The notes: a model not told the origin generated them from the letters alone. 64,000 nt of DNA from an uncultured Bacilli bacterium (GCA_947631155.1 CANRKG010000001.1:1-64000), one strand, 5' to 3'. Positions 41,595 to 51,465 are shown, counted from the first letter of the stretch. Numbers and translations: made by a program.

Positions 41595-43076
41595 ATGCAG
41601 CGTGACGAAGAAGTAGTATATCTATACTTGGATGATATTATTCCAAATCGATTTCAACCAAGAGAAATATTTGATGAAAGACCTCTAAAAGAATTAGCTG
41701 TTTCCATAAAGGAACATGGAGTAATACAACCAATTATAGTCAGAAAAGTTAATGATAAATATGAAATAATAGCTGGTGAACGTAGATATAAAGCTTCTGC
41801 TTTAGCTGGATTAACAAAAATACCTGCTATTATTAGAGATTTAGATGATAAAGAATCTTCTAAAGTAGCATTACTTGAAAATTTACAAAGACGAGATTTA
41901 AATCCAATTGAGGAAGCAAAGACATATCAAAAAATATTAGAATTAGATGAAATGACTCAAGAAGATTTAGCCAAGACAATGGGTAAAAGTCAATCTTCAG
42001 TTGCTAATAAATTACGACTTTTATCATTACCTGAAGAAATACAAAAAGCTTTAATGGATGAGAAAATTTCAGAAAGACATGCACGAGCTTTATTAAATAT
42101 AAAAGATTCCAATCAACAGCAACAATTATTACAAGAAATAATAGATCAAAAAATGACAGTAAGACAATTAGAAGATAAAATTAAGGAGGGTCAACAACCT
42201 CAAATGAATTCAATCAGTGATGCTAGTCCAATGCAACCATCGTTAGAAAAAGAAAACAATGGACCAATGATTGTACCAGGACAGGAAAATTATATATCAA
42301 ATCAACCTTTAATGCCTAGTTTTTTGAATAATCAAGAAGAAACTAAAAGTGAACCAATTTTAATAACCCCATCAGGTGAAGACTTAATTAAGAAAAAAGA
42401 AGAAGAAACACCACCAGAGCCAGCATTAGAAGATAATTCTGATAATAATCAAAAATTCATTAACTTTGGAGAAATTAATGATGACGACGACGATGATGAA
42501 GGAGAAGAACCATTATTATCTAATAATATTTCTTTTGGGAATGCACCAGAAACTACATCATCAAACCCAATTCCAAATCCAATTAGTTTAGAAGCGATGA
42601 AAGAAAATACGAGTAGTGTTTTACCTCCTCCAGAGTCTAATTCTAATGCTAATTTGGATAGTCTCCTTCAAATTAATAATCCAATAATCCAAAATAATAA
42701 TAATTCCGATGGAAATGATTTTAAATTTTTCTCATCAGCTCAAGAAGCTATAAATGAGAGTGAAAAAGAAGACACAAAAACAACAGAAGATTATTTTAAA
42801 GCTCCAGACTTAATTAATGTTGATATTCCTGGAGAAGTTGTAACTCCTCCACCAAATAACGTTAGTTTAAGTCAAGCAAATTATGATTTGATGAATCAGG
42901 GTGCTCCAATGCAAACTATTCAGTTTGGAGATAATGGAGACAATAATAAAGTTCAAAATTCAATTGATTCATTGAAAGATATGATTAAACAAATAGAAGG
43001 TAATGGAGTTAAAATAGAATATGATGAAATGAACTTAGAAAAATCTTATCAAATGATTATTAAAATTGAGAAGTAA
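41595..43076 (+). CDS. noc: Noc-like ParB-family protein with long acidic insertion
   Basis: ParB N-domain (IIPNRFQPREIF...GERRYKAS), HTH GKSQSSVANKLRLLSLP...ISERHARALL, position rsmG-noc-soj-spo0J. Confidence 0.88.
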   Translation: MQRDEEVVYLYLDDIIPNRFQPREIFDERPLKELAVSIKEHGVIQPIIVRKVNDKYEIIAGERRYKASALAGLTKIPAIIRDLDDKESSKVALLENLQRRDLNPIEEAKTYQKILELDEMTQEDLAKTMGKSQSSVANKLRLLSLPEEIQKALMDEKISERHARALLNIKDSNQQQQLLQEIIDQKMTVRQLEDKIKEGQQPQMNSISDASPMQPSLEKENNGPMIVPGQENYISNQPLMPSFLNNQEETKSEPILITPSGEDLIKKKEEETPPEPALEDNSDNNQKFINFGEINDDDDDDEGEEPLLSNNISFGNAPETTSSNPIPNPISLEAMKENTSSVLPPPESNSNANLDSLLQINNPIIQNNNNSDGNDFKFFSSAQEAINESEKEDTKTTEDYFKAPDLINVDIPGEVVTPPPNNVSLSQANYDLMNQGAPMQTIQFGDNGDNNKVQNSIDSLKDMIKQIEGNGVKIEYDEMNLEKSYQMIIKIEK

Positions 43077-43085
43077 AAATTAAAT

Positions 43086-43110
43086 AGTAGATAAAAATCT
43101 ACTTTTTTTT
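43086..43110 (+). terminator. Rho-independent terminator after noc
   Basis: AGTAGAT-AAAA-ATCTACT-TTTTTTT. Confidence 0.85.
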
Positions 43111-43179
43111 CACAAAAACATTTCAAAAGAATGAGATATTTGATACAATATAGTAAGTAAAAAAGGAGTAGTGATATAT

Positions 43180-43965
43180 ATGGGAAAGATAATTTCTTTA
43201 GTAAATCAAAAAGGTGGCGTAGGTAAAACAACAACAAGCATTAATCTTTCTGCTTCACTTGCTGCTTTAGGCAAAAAAGTTTTATTAGTTGATTTAGATC
43301 CTCAAGGAAATACAACAACAGGTGTAGGAATAAATAAGGGAGATATTGAAAGAAGTATTTATGATGTTTTAATTGGAAAGTGTGAAATTGAGCAATCTAT
43401 CATAAAAACAAAATATAAAAATTTATATGTAATTCCAGCAACAATTAATTTGGCTGGTCTTGATATAGAATTACTAGAAAAAAGTCAAAATGAACCAGGG
43501 TTTTCAAAAGGTGCTCAATTAAAAGGACATATTGAAAAAATAAAAGATAATTTTGATTTTATTATTATTGATTGTCCACCATCCCTAGGATTAATAACAA
43601 CCAATGCTTTAACAGCATCAAATTCAGTAATAATTCCAGTTCAATGTGAATTTTTTGCCTTAGAAGGAATTATGCAATTACTAAATACAATTATGTTAGC
43701 TCAAAAGTCATTAAATCCTAACTTAGATATAGAAGGTGTTTTATTAACTATGTTAGATTCTAGAACGAATTTAGGTTTTGAAGTAGTAGATGATATTAGG
43801 AAATTCTTTAAAGAAAGAGTTTATAATACAATTATTCCAAGATTGATTCGTTTAACAGAAGCTCCATCCCATGGAGAACCAATCATAGCATATGATCCTA
43901 AAAGTCGTGGTTCAGAAGCTTATATAAATTTAGCAAAGGAAGTGATTGAAAGAAATGGAAACTAA
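43180..43965 (+). CDS. parA: ParA/Soj chromosome partitioning ATPase
   Basis: MGKIISLVNQKGGVGKTTTSINLSASLA. Confidence 0.96.
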   Translation: MGKIISLVNQKGGVGKTTTSINLSASLAALGKKVLLVDLDPQGNTTTGVGINKGDIERSIYDVLIGKCEIEQSIIKTKYKNLYVIPATINLAGLDIELLEKSQNEPGFSKGAQLKGHIEKIKDNFDFIIIDCPPSLGLITTNALTASNSVIIPVQCEFFALEGIMQLLNTIMLAQKSLNPNLDIEGVLLTMLDSRTNLGFEVVDDIRKFFKERVYNTIIPRLIRLTEAPSHGEPIIAYDPKSRGSEAYINLAKEVIERNGN

Positions 43966-44851
43966 TAATGGTATTAAAAGAAGAGCTTTGGGAAAAGGTT
44001 TAGAAGAATTATTTTATAACGAGCCATTAGATTACAATAAGATAGAAGAAAAAATAATTACTTCAACACCAAAAGAAGCAATAACAATGGTTTCTTTGGA
44101 TGAATTAAGAAGCAATCCATATCAGCCTCGTCAAAACTTTGATCAAACCGCATTAAATGAATTAGCTATGTCTATAAAAGAACATGGTGTTTTTCAACCA
44201 ATCATTATAAAAAAGAGTATCAAAGGCTATGAAATAATAGCAGGTGAAAGAAGAGTAAAAGCTTCAAAAATTGCTGGTTTAAAGGAAATTCCAGCTATCA
44301 TTAGAGATTTCAGTGATAGTGAAATGATGGAAATAGCACTTTTAGAAAATTTACAAAGAGAAAATTTAAATTCTATCGAAGAAGCTGTTGCTTATAAAAA
44401 GTTGCTAGAGAGTTTAAATATTACTCAAGAAAAGTTAGCAGAACGTTTAGGTAAAAGTAGAAGCCATATAACTAATATGTTAGGTCTATTGAGTTTACCA
44501 GCCTCAATTCAAACAATGATTAGTGAGAAAAAAATCTCAATGGGACATGCTCGATTATTAAGTAAATTGCAAGATGAAAAAAAGATTGTTGAATTATCAA
44601 AAAGAATAATTGATGAAGGTCTTAGTGTCAGACAATTAGAAGAATTATCTTCTAATAATCAAGAATATGAAAGAAAAAATAAAATAATAAGACATCATCA
44701 AGAAAAAAATAATGAGTTTCAATATTTAGAAGAAGATTTAAAAGAAAAATTGGGAACTAAAGTAAAAATAAAAGCTAATAAATTAGAAATAACTTTTACT
44801 AATAGTAATGATTTAAATCGATTATTGGAAATAATGAATTTAGATAAATAA
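43955..44851 (+). CDS. parB: ParB/Spo0J chromosome partitioning protein
   Basis: RRALGKGLEELF, SNPYQPRQNF, GERRVKASKIAG, GKSRSHITNMLGLLSLP, ISMGHARLL. Confidence 0.95.
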   Translation: METNNGIKRRALGKGLEELFYNEPLDYNKIEEKIITSTPKEAITMVSLDELRSNPYQPRQNFDQTALNELAMSIKEHGVFQPIIIKKSIKGYEIIAGERRVKASKIAGLKEIPAIIRDFSDSEMMEIALLENLQRENLNSIEEAVAYKKLLESLNITQEKLAERLGKSRSHITNMLGLLSLPASIQTMISEKKISMGHARLLSKLQDEKKIVELSKRIIDEGLSVRQLEELSSNNQEYERKNKIIRHHQEKNNEFQYLEEDLKEKLGTKVKIKANKLEITFTNSNDLNRLLEIMNLDK

Positions 44852-44864
44852 TGAGGTGTTTTAG

Positions 44865-45680
44865 ATGATTTCTTTCGATAAGTTTTCAATAGATTTAAAA
44901 ATTATAATAATGCCTTTTATATATATATTATTAGGTTTTATTATCTATCAAATAATAATAAAGATAATGAATAATGCTGAGAAAAAAAGTAATATTCAGA
45001 AGAAACATCATCAAAAAAGAGTAAGAACTATAAATATTTTAATTCAGAATATTATAAAGTATATTATAGTAACTTTTGTATTAGTTGCTATATTGGCTAA
45101 TTTTGGAGTTAATGTTAAATCCATTTTAGCAGGAATTGGTATAACAGCAGCGATTATAGGTTTAGCCTTTCAAGACATTGCTAAAGATTTTTTAGCAGGA
45201 ATTTCTATAATATTAGAAGATCAATTTGAAATAGGTGATACTATTGAGATAAATGATTTTGTAGGTGAAGTAGTTTCTTTTGGTTTAAGAACAACAAGAA
45301 TAAAAAATTATAAAGGAGCAACTAAGATTATAGCAAATCATACTATAACTGAAGTCATTAATTATAATCTATACAATAGTCTTGCTGTTATTGACGTTTC
45401 TGTTAGCTATGAAGAAGACTTAGATAAGGTAGAAAAAACTATAAATAAATTATCTGAAACAATTAAAGAAAAAATACCCAAAGCCAAAGGAAATATTAAA
45501 ATATTAGGTGTTCAAGATTTAGAAGATTCTGGGGTTGTCTATAAGATAGCCTTAGAAGTTGCTTCTGCTGAACATTTTACAGCTGAAAGAATATTAAGAA
45601 AAGAAGTAAAAAAAGCCTTAGATAAAGCTAAAATCAAGATACCATATCAACAAATAGAGGTGCATAATGGAAACAGATAA
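44865..45680 (+). CDS. Small-conductance mechanosensitive channel (MscS family)
   Basis: GIGITAAIIGLAFQDIAKDFLAGISIILEDQFEIGDTIEI. Confidence 0.92.
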   Translation: MISFDKFSIDLKIIIMPFIYILLGFIIYQIIIKIMNNAEKKSNIQKKHHQKRVRTINILIQNIIKYIIVTFVLVAILANFGVNVKSILAGIGITAAIIGLAFQDIAKDFLAGISIILEDQFEIGDTIEINDFVGEVVSFGLRTTRIKNYKGATKIIANHTITEVINYNLYNSLAVIDVSVSYEEDLDKVEKTINKLSETIKEKIPKAKGNIKILGVQDLEDSGVVYKIALEVASAEHFTAERILRKEVKKALDKAKIKIPYQQIEVHNGNR

Positions 45681-45870
45681 AATCAATTATAAATTAGGTT
45701 CTAAAGTTATTATGAAAAAACAACATCCTTGTGGAGCCAATGAATGGGAAATCATTCGTTTAGGAGCAGATATAAAAATAAAATGTTTAAATTGTAATAG
45801 AACTTTATTTATGCCAAGAATTGAATTTAATAAAAAATTAAAAAAGATTATAAATGAGGAAGGAAATTAA
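45667..45870 (+). CDS. DUF951 family protein
   Basis: KLGSKVIMKKQHPCGANEWEIIRLGADIKIKCLNCNRTLFMPR. Confidence 0.9.
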   Translation: METDKINYKLGSKVIMKKQHPCGANEWEIIRLGADIKIKCLNCNRTLFMPRIEFNKKLKKIINEEGN

Positions 45871-45871
45871 T

Positions 45872-47467
45872 ATGAGAGAAAAAAAACGATTAAGGCTCAA
45901 GAAATTTTATTTTCATCCAATTACAATATTTATTGTTTTAAGTGTTATTGTTGTATTATTAAGTGCTATATTATCTAAATTTGAAATGCAAGCAACATAT
46001 AGTACTATTAATACAAATACTAATGAATTAGAAACAGAAATTGTAGCTGTGGAGAACTTATTAAGTTTTGATGGTATGAAATTTATTATTAGTAATGCTA
46101 CTACAAACTTTATAAGTTTTGCCCCATTAGGGACATTGTTAATAGCGTTGATTGGACTATGCATTGCTGAAGCTACAGGCTTTATTGAAGTTTTTTCAAA
46201 AAAGTATTTAAGAAAACTAACAAGAACTCAACTAACTTTTATTGTATTATTAATTGCGACAATATCTTCACTTATAAATGAAATTGGTTATGCCATTTTA
46301 ATTCCATTAGTAGCTGTATTATATTCATCAATCGGAAGAAATCCTTTGACCGGTATAGTAACAGCCTTTTGTGGAGTAGCTTTTGGTTATGGAGTATCCA
46401 TATTTGTAGGCTCTATGGAAATTGCCTTAATGGACACTACTAAAGCTGCAGCAGCTTTAATAGACCAAAATATTCATATAAGTTTAACTTGTAATTTATT
46501 CTTTATTATTGCTGCTTCATTAATATTAACTATAGTAGGAACTATTATAATAGAAAAGATTATAAGTCCTAGACTTGGTAAATTTAAGGAAAAAGAAAGT
46601 ATATCTAAAACAGAAGAACTAAGAATTATAGATTTAGAAGAAGAAGAACAACACAAAATAGAAAGAGAAAAATTAGAGAAAAGAGGCTTACGCTTTGCTT
46701 TAATTACAGCAATTGTAGTAATAATAATATTTATTTATATGGTAATTCCAAATTTACCAAATTCAGGAATGCTTTTAGATATGAAAGAAGTAACATATTT
46801 AGATCAAATTTTTGGTAAAAATTCATATTTCCAGGATGGATTTACTTATATGATTTCATTATTCTTTATATTTGTGGGAATCGCTTATGGAATTGGAGCA
46901 AAAACAATTACAAATGATAGGGATATTTTAGAGAAAGCCGGAACGTATTTTTCTAAAATTGGAAATATTGCTGTGTTACTATTTGTTGCTGCTCAATTTA
47001 TATCAATTTTTAAGAAAACAAATATAGGAATAGTAGTAACTGCTTGGCTTGCTAGATTAATAGAATATCTTAGTTTTAGTGGAATTCCTTTAATTGTTTT
47101 AACTCTTATTATTATAGCTATATCTAATTTAGTTTTAACTACACCAAGTGCTAAATGGACTATCTTTGCCCCAATTGTAGTACCAATGTTCATGCAATCT
47201 AATATTTCTGCCCAATTTGCTCAAATAGTAATTAGAGTTGCAGATTCCATGACTAATGGAATTACTCCATTATTAGCTTGTTTTGTAATCTATATAGGAT
47301 ATCTAAATATCTATAACTTTGATAAAAATAAACCAATAACTATTACACGTGCAATTAAATTAGTTACTCCTTACTGTGGAATAATTTGTATAACCTGGAT
47401 ATTATTAGTAATTGGTTGGTATCTAATTGGATTACCAATTGGACCAGGAGTATATCCAACTATTTAA
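45872..47467 (+). CDS. AbgT-family transporter
   Basis: HPITIFIVLSVIVVLLSAI, FAPLGTLLIALIGLCIAEATGFIEV; long polytopic protein. Confidence 0.8.
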   Translation: MREKKRLRLKKFYFHPITIFIVLSVIVVLLSAILSKFEMQATYSTINTNTNELETEIVAVENLLSFDGMKFIISNATTNFISFAPLGTLLIALIGLCIAEATGFIEVFSKKYLRKLTRTQLTFIVLLIATISSLINEIGYAILIPLVAVLYSSIGRNPLTGIVTAFCGVAFGYGVSIFVGSMEIALMDTTKAAAALIDQNIHISLTCNLFFIIAASLILTIVGTIIIEKIISPRLGKFKEKESISKTEELRIIDLEEEEQHKIEREKLEKRGLRFALITAIVVIIIFIYMVIPNLPNSGMLLDMKEVTYLDQIFGKNSYFQDGFTYMISLFFIFVGIAYGIGAKTITNDRDILEKAGTYFSKIGNIAVLLFVAAQFISIFKKTNIGIVVTAWLARLIEYLSFSGIPLIVLTLIIIAISNLVLTTPSAKWTIFAPIVVPMFMQSNISAQFAQIVIRVADSMTNGITPLLACFVIYIGYLNIYNFDKNKPITITRAIKLVTPYCGIICITWILLVIGWYLIGLPIGPGVYPTI

Positions 47468-47486
47468 CACCAATAAGGTGTTTTTC
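47466..47486 (+). terminator. Rho-independent terminator
   Basis: AACACC-AATAA-GGTGTTTTT. Confidence 0.8.
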
Positions 47487-47550
47487 TTTACAAACCATAT
47501 AAAAAGTTATATACTAAACACTAATATTAATTAAAGGAGAAGTGATTATA

Positions 47551-48558
47551 ATGGATAATCTACAAATAGAAATCTTAAGAAACACCCTTATAGAAAAATT
47601 AAAAGAATTAAGAGATATGACTATTGAAAGGAATTTGATACATCATCAAACAACACCACAACAAAAATATGTATCATTTGACGATCCACAGTTATTAAAA
47701 AAACTGGTTTTTAGAGAGATAAACGGTTCTTATACATTTGCTCTTCCAAAAGACTTATGGAAATTGATAGATTTTACAAATGTATCATTTGATGATGTTT
47801 TGGTAAGTGATATAGATTTTACAGGAAGTAAGGGTGTAAAACTAAATATACAAAAAATAAAATACAGAAGTTTAAGGAATGCAAAGTTATCAGGTGTAGA
47901 AATAATTGGTCAATTTAGTTATGTAGATGTTGTAGGTACAGATTTTACAGGATGTATTAGTAAACTTCGATTAAATCCACAACTCATAAGAGGTAAAGAT
48001 TTAACACACACTAAATTAAGTGGTATTGAAATAGAAGGTTCATTTAAAGATGTTAAAGTTATTGAAACAGATTTTACCGGAAGTAAAGGAGCGGTCATAA
48101 ATCCTCAAATGGTAGCAGGCAAAAGGTTATATTATACAACATTAACAGATGCAGAAATAATAGGCCCATTATTTGATGTTGATGTAAGAAGAGCAAATTT
48201 TACCGGAAGTAAAGGAGCAGTTATAAATCCACAAACAGTAAACGAAAAAAGTTTAACAGGAACGATATTAAAAGATGTAGAAATAAAAGGTTCATTCGAT
48301 GGTGTAGATATTGAAGGAGCAAACTTCACAGGAAGTAAAGGAGTTCAAATAAATCCACAAACAGTAAAAGAAAAAAATTTAACAGCAACAATATTAAAAG
48401 ATGCAGAAATAATAGGCTCATTAAAAGGTGTAGATATTAGTAATACAAATTTTATAGGAGCTATAATGACAGCTGAAAATGAATATAATTATGCCAAAGA
48501 AGAAATAAATAAAAGTTTCCAAAAAGTAATGAAAAATAATAAAGTATATAATAACTAA
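47551..48558 (+). CDS. Repeat protein with pentapeptide-like 'NFTGSKG...NPQTV' units
   Basis: Tandem about 42-aa units, e.g. NFTGSKGAVINPQTVNEKSLTGTILKDVEIKGSFDGVDIEGA / NFTGSKGVQINPQTVKEKNLTATILKDAEIIGSLKGVDISNT. Confidence 0.8.
   Translation: MDNLQIEILRNTLIEKLKELRDMTIERNLIHHQTTPQQKYVSFDDPQLLKKLVFREINGSYTFALPKDLWKLIDFTNVSFDDVLVSDIDFTGSKGVKLNIQKIKYRSLRNAKLSGVEIIGQFSYVDVVGTDFTGCISKLRLNPQLIRGKDLTHTKLSGIEIEGSFKDVKVIETDFTGSKGAVINPQMVAGKRLYYTTLTDAEIIGPLFDVDVRRANFTGSKGAVINPQTVNEKSLTGTILKDVEIKGSFDGVDIEGANFTGSKGVQINPQTVKEKNLTATILKDAEIIGSLKGVDISNTNFIGAIMTAENEYNYAKEEINKSFQKVMKNNKVYNN
48070..48457 (+). repeat. 126-bp coding tandem repeats
   Basis: aattttaccggaagtaaaggagcagtt at 48196 recurs as aacttcacaggaagtaaaggagttcaa at 48322 (126 bp) with an earlier copy near 48070. 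Confidence 0.8.
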
Positions 48559-48585
48559 AGGTAAAGAAAAAACTTACCTTTTTTT
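48557..48585 (+). terminator. Rho-independent terminator
   Basis: AAAGGTAA-AGAAAAAAC-TTACCTTT-TTTT. Confidence 0.85.
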
Positions 48586-48668
48586 GATATTGATATCATA
48601 AAACATATATATTATAATAAAAAAGAAAAATTAAAATTATAATCTAAATTTGGAAAAGAGGAAATATT

Positions 48669-49769
48669 ATGAGTTTAACAGCCGGAATAGTTGGGTTACC
48701 TAATGTCGGAAAATCAACTTTATTTAATGCTATTACGAATCAAAAAATATTAGCTGAAAATTATCCTTTTGCTACTATAGAACCAAATGTGGGAATTGTT
48801 ACTGTACCAGATGAGAGAATGGATAAATTAAAAGCTATGTATAATCCAGAAAGATTTATACCAACAGCTTATGAATTTACTGATATAGCAGGATTAGTTA
48901 AAGGAGCTAGTAAAGGAGAAGGTCTTGGTAATAAATTTTTATCACATATTAGAGAAGTAGATGCCATAGTAGAAGTAGTAAGATGTTTTGATAATGGCAA
49001 AATCATTCATGTTGAAGGAAATATTGATCCAATTCGTGATATAGAAACCATTAACTTAGAATTATCAATTGCTGATTTAGATATTATTAATAATCGATTA
49101 GAAAAAGTAAAAAAGAAGGCTAGAACTACTAAAGATAAAGACTCTTTATTAGAAGTAGAAGCTTTAGAAAAAGCCAAAAAAGCTTTAGAAACAAATGTGG
49201 CTCTAAGACAAGTGGATTTCAGTAAAGAAGAAAAAAACATCCTTAAATCTTATAGTTTTTTAACTATTAAACCAATAATTTATTTAGCAAATATTGATGA
49301 ACAAGAATTAGGACAACCAGATAATGAATACGTTAAATTAGTTAAAGAATATGCAACACGTGAAAAGGCACAAGTAGTAAGTTTATGTGCTAAAACCGAA
49401 GAAGATTTAAGCGAATTAGATGATAGTGATAAACAAGAAATGTTAGAAGCCTTAGGTTTAGAAAGTTCAGGATTAGATAAATTAATTAAAGCAACATATG
49501 ATATTTTAGGTTTAGCTACATACTTTACTGTAGGAAAAGATGAGGTAAGAGCATGGACATTTAAAAAAGGAATGAATGCCAAAGAGTGTGCTGGAATAAT
49601 TCACACGGATTTTGAAAAAGGATTCATTAGAGCAGAAGTGATTTCATATGAAGACTTAATAGAATGTGGAAGTGAATTAAAAGTAAAAGAAGCCGGTAAA
49701 GCTAGACTTGAAGGTAAAGATTATTTAATGCAAGATGGAGATATTTGTCATTTTAGATTTAATGTTTAA
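48669..49769 (+). CDS. ychF: Redox-regulated ATPase YchF
   Basis: [44 protein letters not shown]. Confidence 0.97.
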   Translation: MSLTAGIVGLPNVGKSTLFNAITNQKILAENYPFATIEPNVGIVTVPDERMDKLKAMYNPERFIPTAYEFTDIAGLVKGASKGEGLGNKFLSHIREVDAIVEVVRCFDNGKIIHVEGNIDPIRDIETINLELSIADLDIINNRLEKVKKKARTTKDKDSLLEVEALEKAKKALETNVALRQVDFSKEEKNILKSYSFLTIKPIIYLANIDEQELGQPDNEYVKLVKEYATREKAQVVSLCAKTEEDLSELDDSDKQEMLEALGLESSGLDKLIKATYDILGLATYFTVGKDEVRAWTFKKGMNAKECAGIIHTDFEKGFIRAEVISYEDLIECGSELKVKEAGKARLEGKDYLMQDGDICHFRFNV

Positions 49770-49784
49770 ATTTAGGTGGTTCAA

Positions 49785-50291
49785 ATGAAAGTAAAAGAAT
49801 TATTATTAGAAAAAAGAAAAAAATTATTAACATATGCTCTAGCAACAGGAATTGGTATAACAACTTTATCAGGGTGTGTAAATAAACCAGAGTATACTAT
49901 TAATCAAAACGGAAGTATCCAAATAGAAGGAAATATAGATTATGATTTCTTAAAAGATTGTGAATTTATGATTCTAAATTTTCAAGATGAAAAACAATCT
50001 ATATACATAACTTATAGTAGTATTGATATTGACTTTCTTCATCGTAGCGAACCAGTATCAGATTTATTAACAGGACAAATATTATTTAGCGATTTTAATT
50101 CTCTTGAAAAAGACTTATCAAAATTAGGAATTACCTCTTATGAAATGTGTTCAGTAAATAAATATTTACTTGAAAACCAAAAGCAAAAAAGTTTTTATAC
50201 CAAAGAAGATCTTACAAGCTATTTAAATGATTTTACTAATAAATATAATCAAAATAGTCAAAATAATTCTAAAAAGCTAGTTAAAGAATAA
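49785..50291 (+). CDS. Small hypothetical lipoprotein
   Basis: TYALATGIGITTLSGC lipobox followed by about 130-aa soluble domain. Confidence 0.7.
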   Translation: MKVKELLLEKRKKLLTYALATGIGITTLSGCVNKPEYTINQNGSIQIEGNIDYDFLKDCEFMILNFQDEKQSIYITYSSIDIDFLHRSEPVSDLLTGQILFSDFNSLEKDLSKLGITSYEMCSVNKYLLENQKQKSFYTKEDLTSYLNDFTNKYNQNSQNNSKKLVKE

Positions 50292-50296
50292 AATAT

Positions 50297-50325
50297 TTTA
50301 CAAAAATAAATAAATTTGTTATAAT
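50297..50325 (+). promoter_or_regulatory. Sigma-A promoter of rpsF-ssb-rpsR
   Basis: TTTACA-N17-TATAAT. Confidence 0.85.
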
Positions 50326-50331
50326 ACATTC

Positions 50332-50375
50332 GAGTATTAAGAAATACTCCTTACTCATAAATTTTTAATATGAGT
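50332..50375 (+). promoter_or_regulatory. rpsF leader with two consecutive hairpins
   Basis: GAGTATT-aaga-AATACTC and ACTCATA-aatttttaa-TATGAGT before AGGAGG. Confidence 0.6.
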
Positions 50376-50400
50376 CATTAGTCCAAAAGGAGGTGTGATG

Positions 50401-50688
50401 ATGAACAAATATGAAATAATGTTTATCGTAAAACCAGATATGGAGGAAGCAGATATCAAGAAAATTGCTGAATCTATGAAAAAGGTTTTAACAGATAAGA
50501 AAGCAAAAATAGTAGAAGAACAAGCTATGGGTCAAAAAGAACTTGCTTATGAAATGAAAAAATGTAAAGTAGGATATTATTTCTTACTAGTAGTAGAAGC
50601 TTCTCCAGAAGCTATTGCTGAATTTAACCGTGTCGTTGGAATCAACGAAAATTTACTTCGTCATTTAGTTGTTAAAGTAGAAAATTAA
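50401..50688 (+). CDS. rpsF: 30S ribosomal protein S6
   Basis: NKYEIMFIVKPDMEEADIKK...YYFLLVVEASPEAI. Confidence 0.95.
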   Translation: MNKYEIMFIVKPDMEEADIKKIAESMKKVLTDKKAKIVEEQAMGQKELAYEMKKCKVGYYFLLVVEASPEAIAEFNRVVGINENLLRHLVVKVEN

Positions 50689-50706
50689 TAAAGAGAGGTA
50701 TTTATC

Positions 50707-51186
50707 ATGAATAAAGTATTTTTAATAGGAAGATTAACAAGAGATCCAGAGTTAAGATACACAGGAAGTAATACAGCTGTGGCATCTTTCACACTTGCTG
50801 TAAATAGAAATTTTACAAATCAAGCAGGTGAAAGAGAAGCAGATTTTATAAATATTGTTGTATGGAGAAAACAAGCAGAAAATGTTAAAAACTATTTATC
50901 ACAAGGTAGTCAGGTTGCTGTAGATGGACGAATTCAAACTCGTTCTTATGATGATAATGAAGGAAATAAAAGATATGTAACTGAAGTTGTCGCTGACAAT
51001 GTAGAATTTTTAGGTTCCAAAAATTCTAATATATCTAATCAAAATTCTACACCATCAGGAAATCAAGAACCAACTCCATATGATTTTAGTAAAGAACCAG
51101 AAAATAAAGGAACAGATATCGAAAGTAATCCTTTCGCTGATTTTGGATCAAATATAGAAATAAGTGATGATGAATTACCATTTTAA
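50707..51186 (+). CDS. ssb: Single-stranded DNA-binding protein
   Basis: MNKVFLIGRLTRDPELRYT; C-terminal ISDDELPF. Confidence 0.96.
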   Translation: MNKVFLIGRLTRDPELRYTGSNTAVASFTLAVNRNFTNQAGEREADFINIVVWRKQAENVKNYLSQGSQVAVDGRIQTRSYDDNEGNKRYVTEVVADNVEFLGSKNSNISNQNSTPSGNQEPTPYDFSKEPENKGTDIESNPFADFGSNIEISDDELPF

Positions 51187-51200
51187 GAAGGAGGATTAAT

Positions 51201-51422
51201 ATGGCAGAATTTTATCGTAAAAAGAAAAAAGTATGTATGATGTGTACATATACCGATAAACCAGTTGATTATAAAAAAGTAGAGACTTTAAAAAGATATA
51301 CTAATGAAAAAGGCAAAATATTACCAAGACGTGTTACTGGAAATTGCGCTAGACATCAAAGATATATTGCTCAACAAATAAAAAGAGCTCGTGCTATTGG
51401 TTTATTACCATATACTAAATAA
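51201..51422 (+). CDS. rpsR: 30S ribosomal protein S18
   Basis: RKKKKVCMMC...LPRRVTGNCARHQRYIAQQIKRARAIGLLPY. Confidence 0.96.
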   Translation: MAEFYRKKKKVCMMCTYTDKPVDYKKVETLKRYTNEKGKILPRRVTGNCARHQRYIAQQIKRARAIGLLPYTK

Positions 51423-51433
51423 TTTAATACTAG

Positions 51434-51465
51434 AATAAGACTGATAAAGAGAGTCTTATTTTTTT
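51434..51465 (+). terminator. Rho-independent terminator after rpsR
   Basis: AATAAGACT-N9-AGTCTTATT-TTTTT. Confidence 0.88.

Noticed and set aside
47344-47360. CACGTG-containing sequence (ATTACACGTGCAATTA) as a fourth parS
   Set aside because: Too many departures from TGTTTCACGTGAAACA; inside AbgT coding sequence. A similar partial match near 49363 was rejected for the same reason.
48070-48457. CRISPR-like array
   Set aside because: Repeats are 126-bp in-frame coding units without spacers. No CRISPR array or cas gene seen anywhere in the window.
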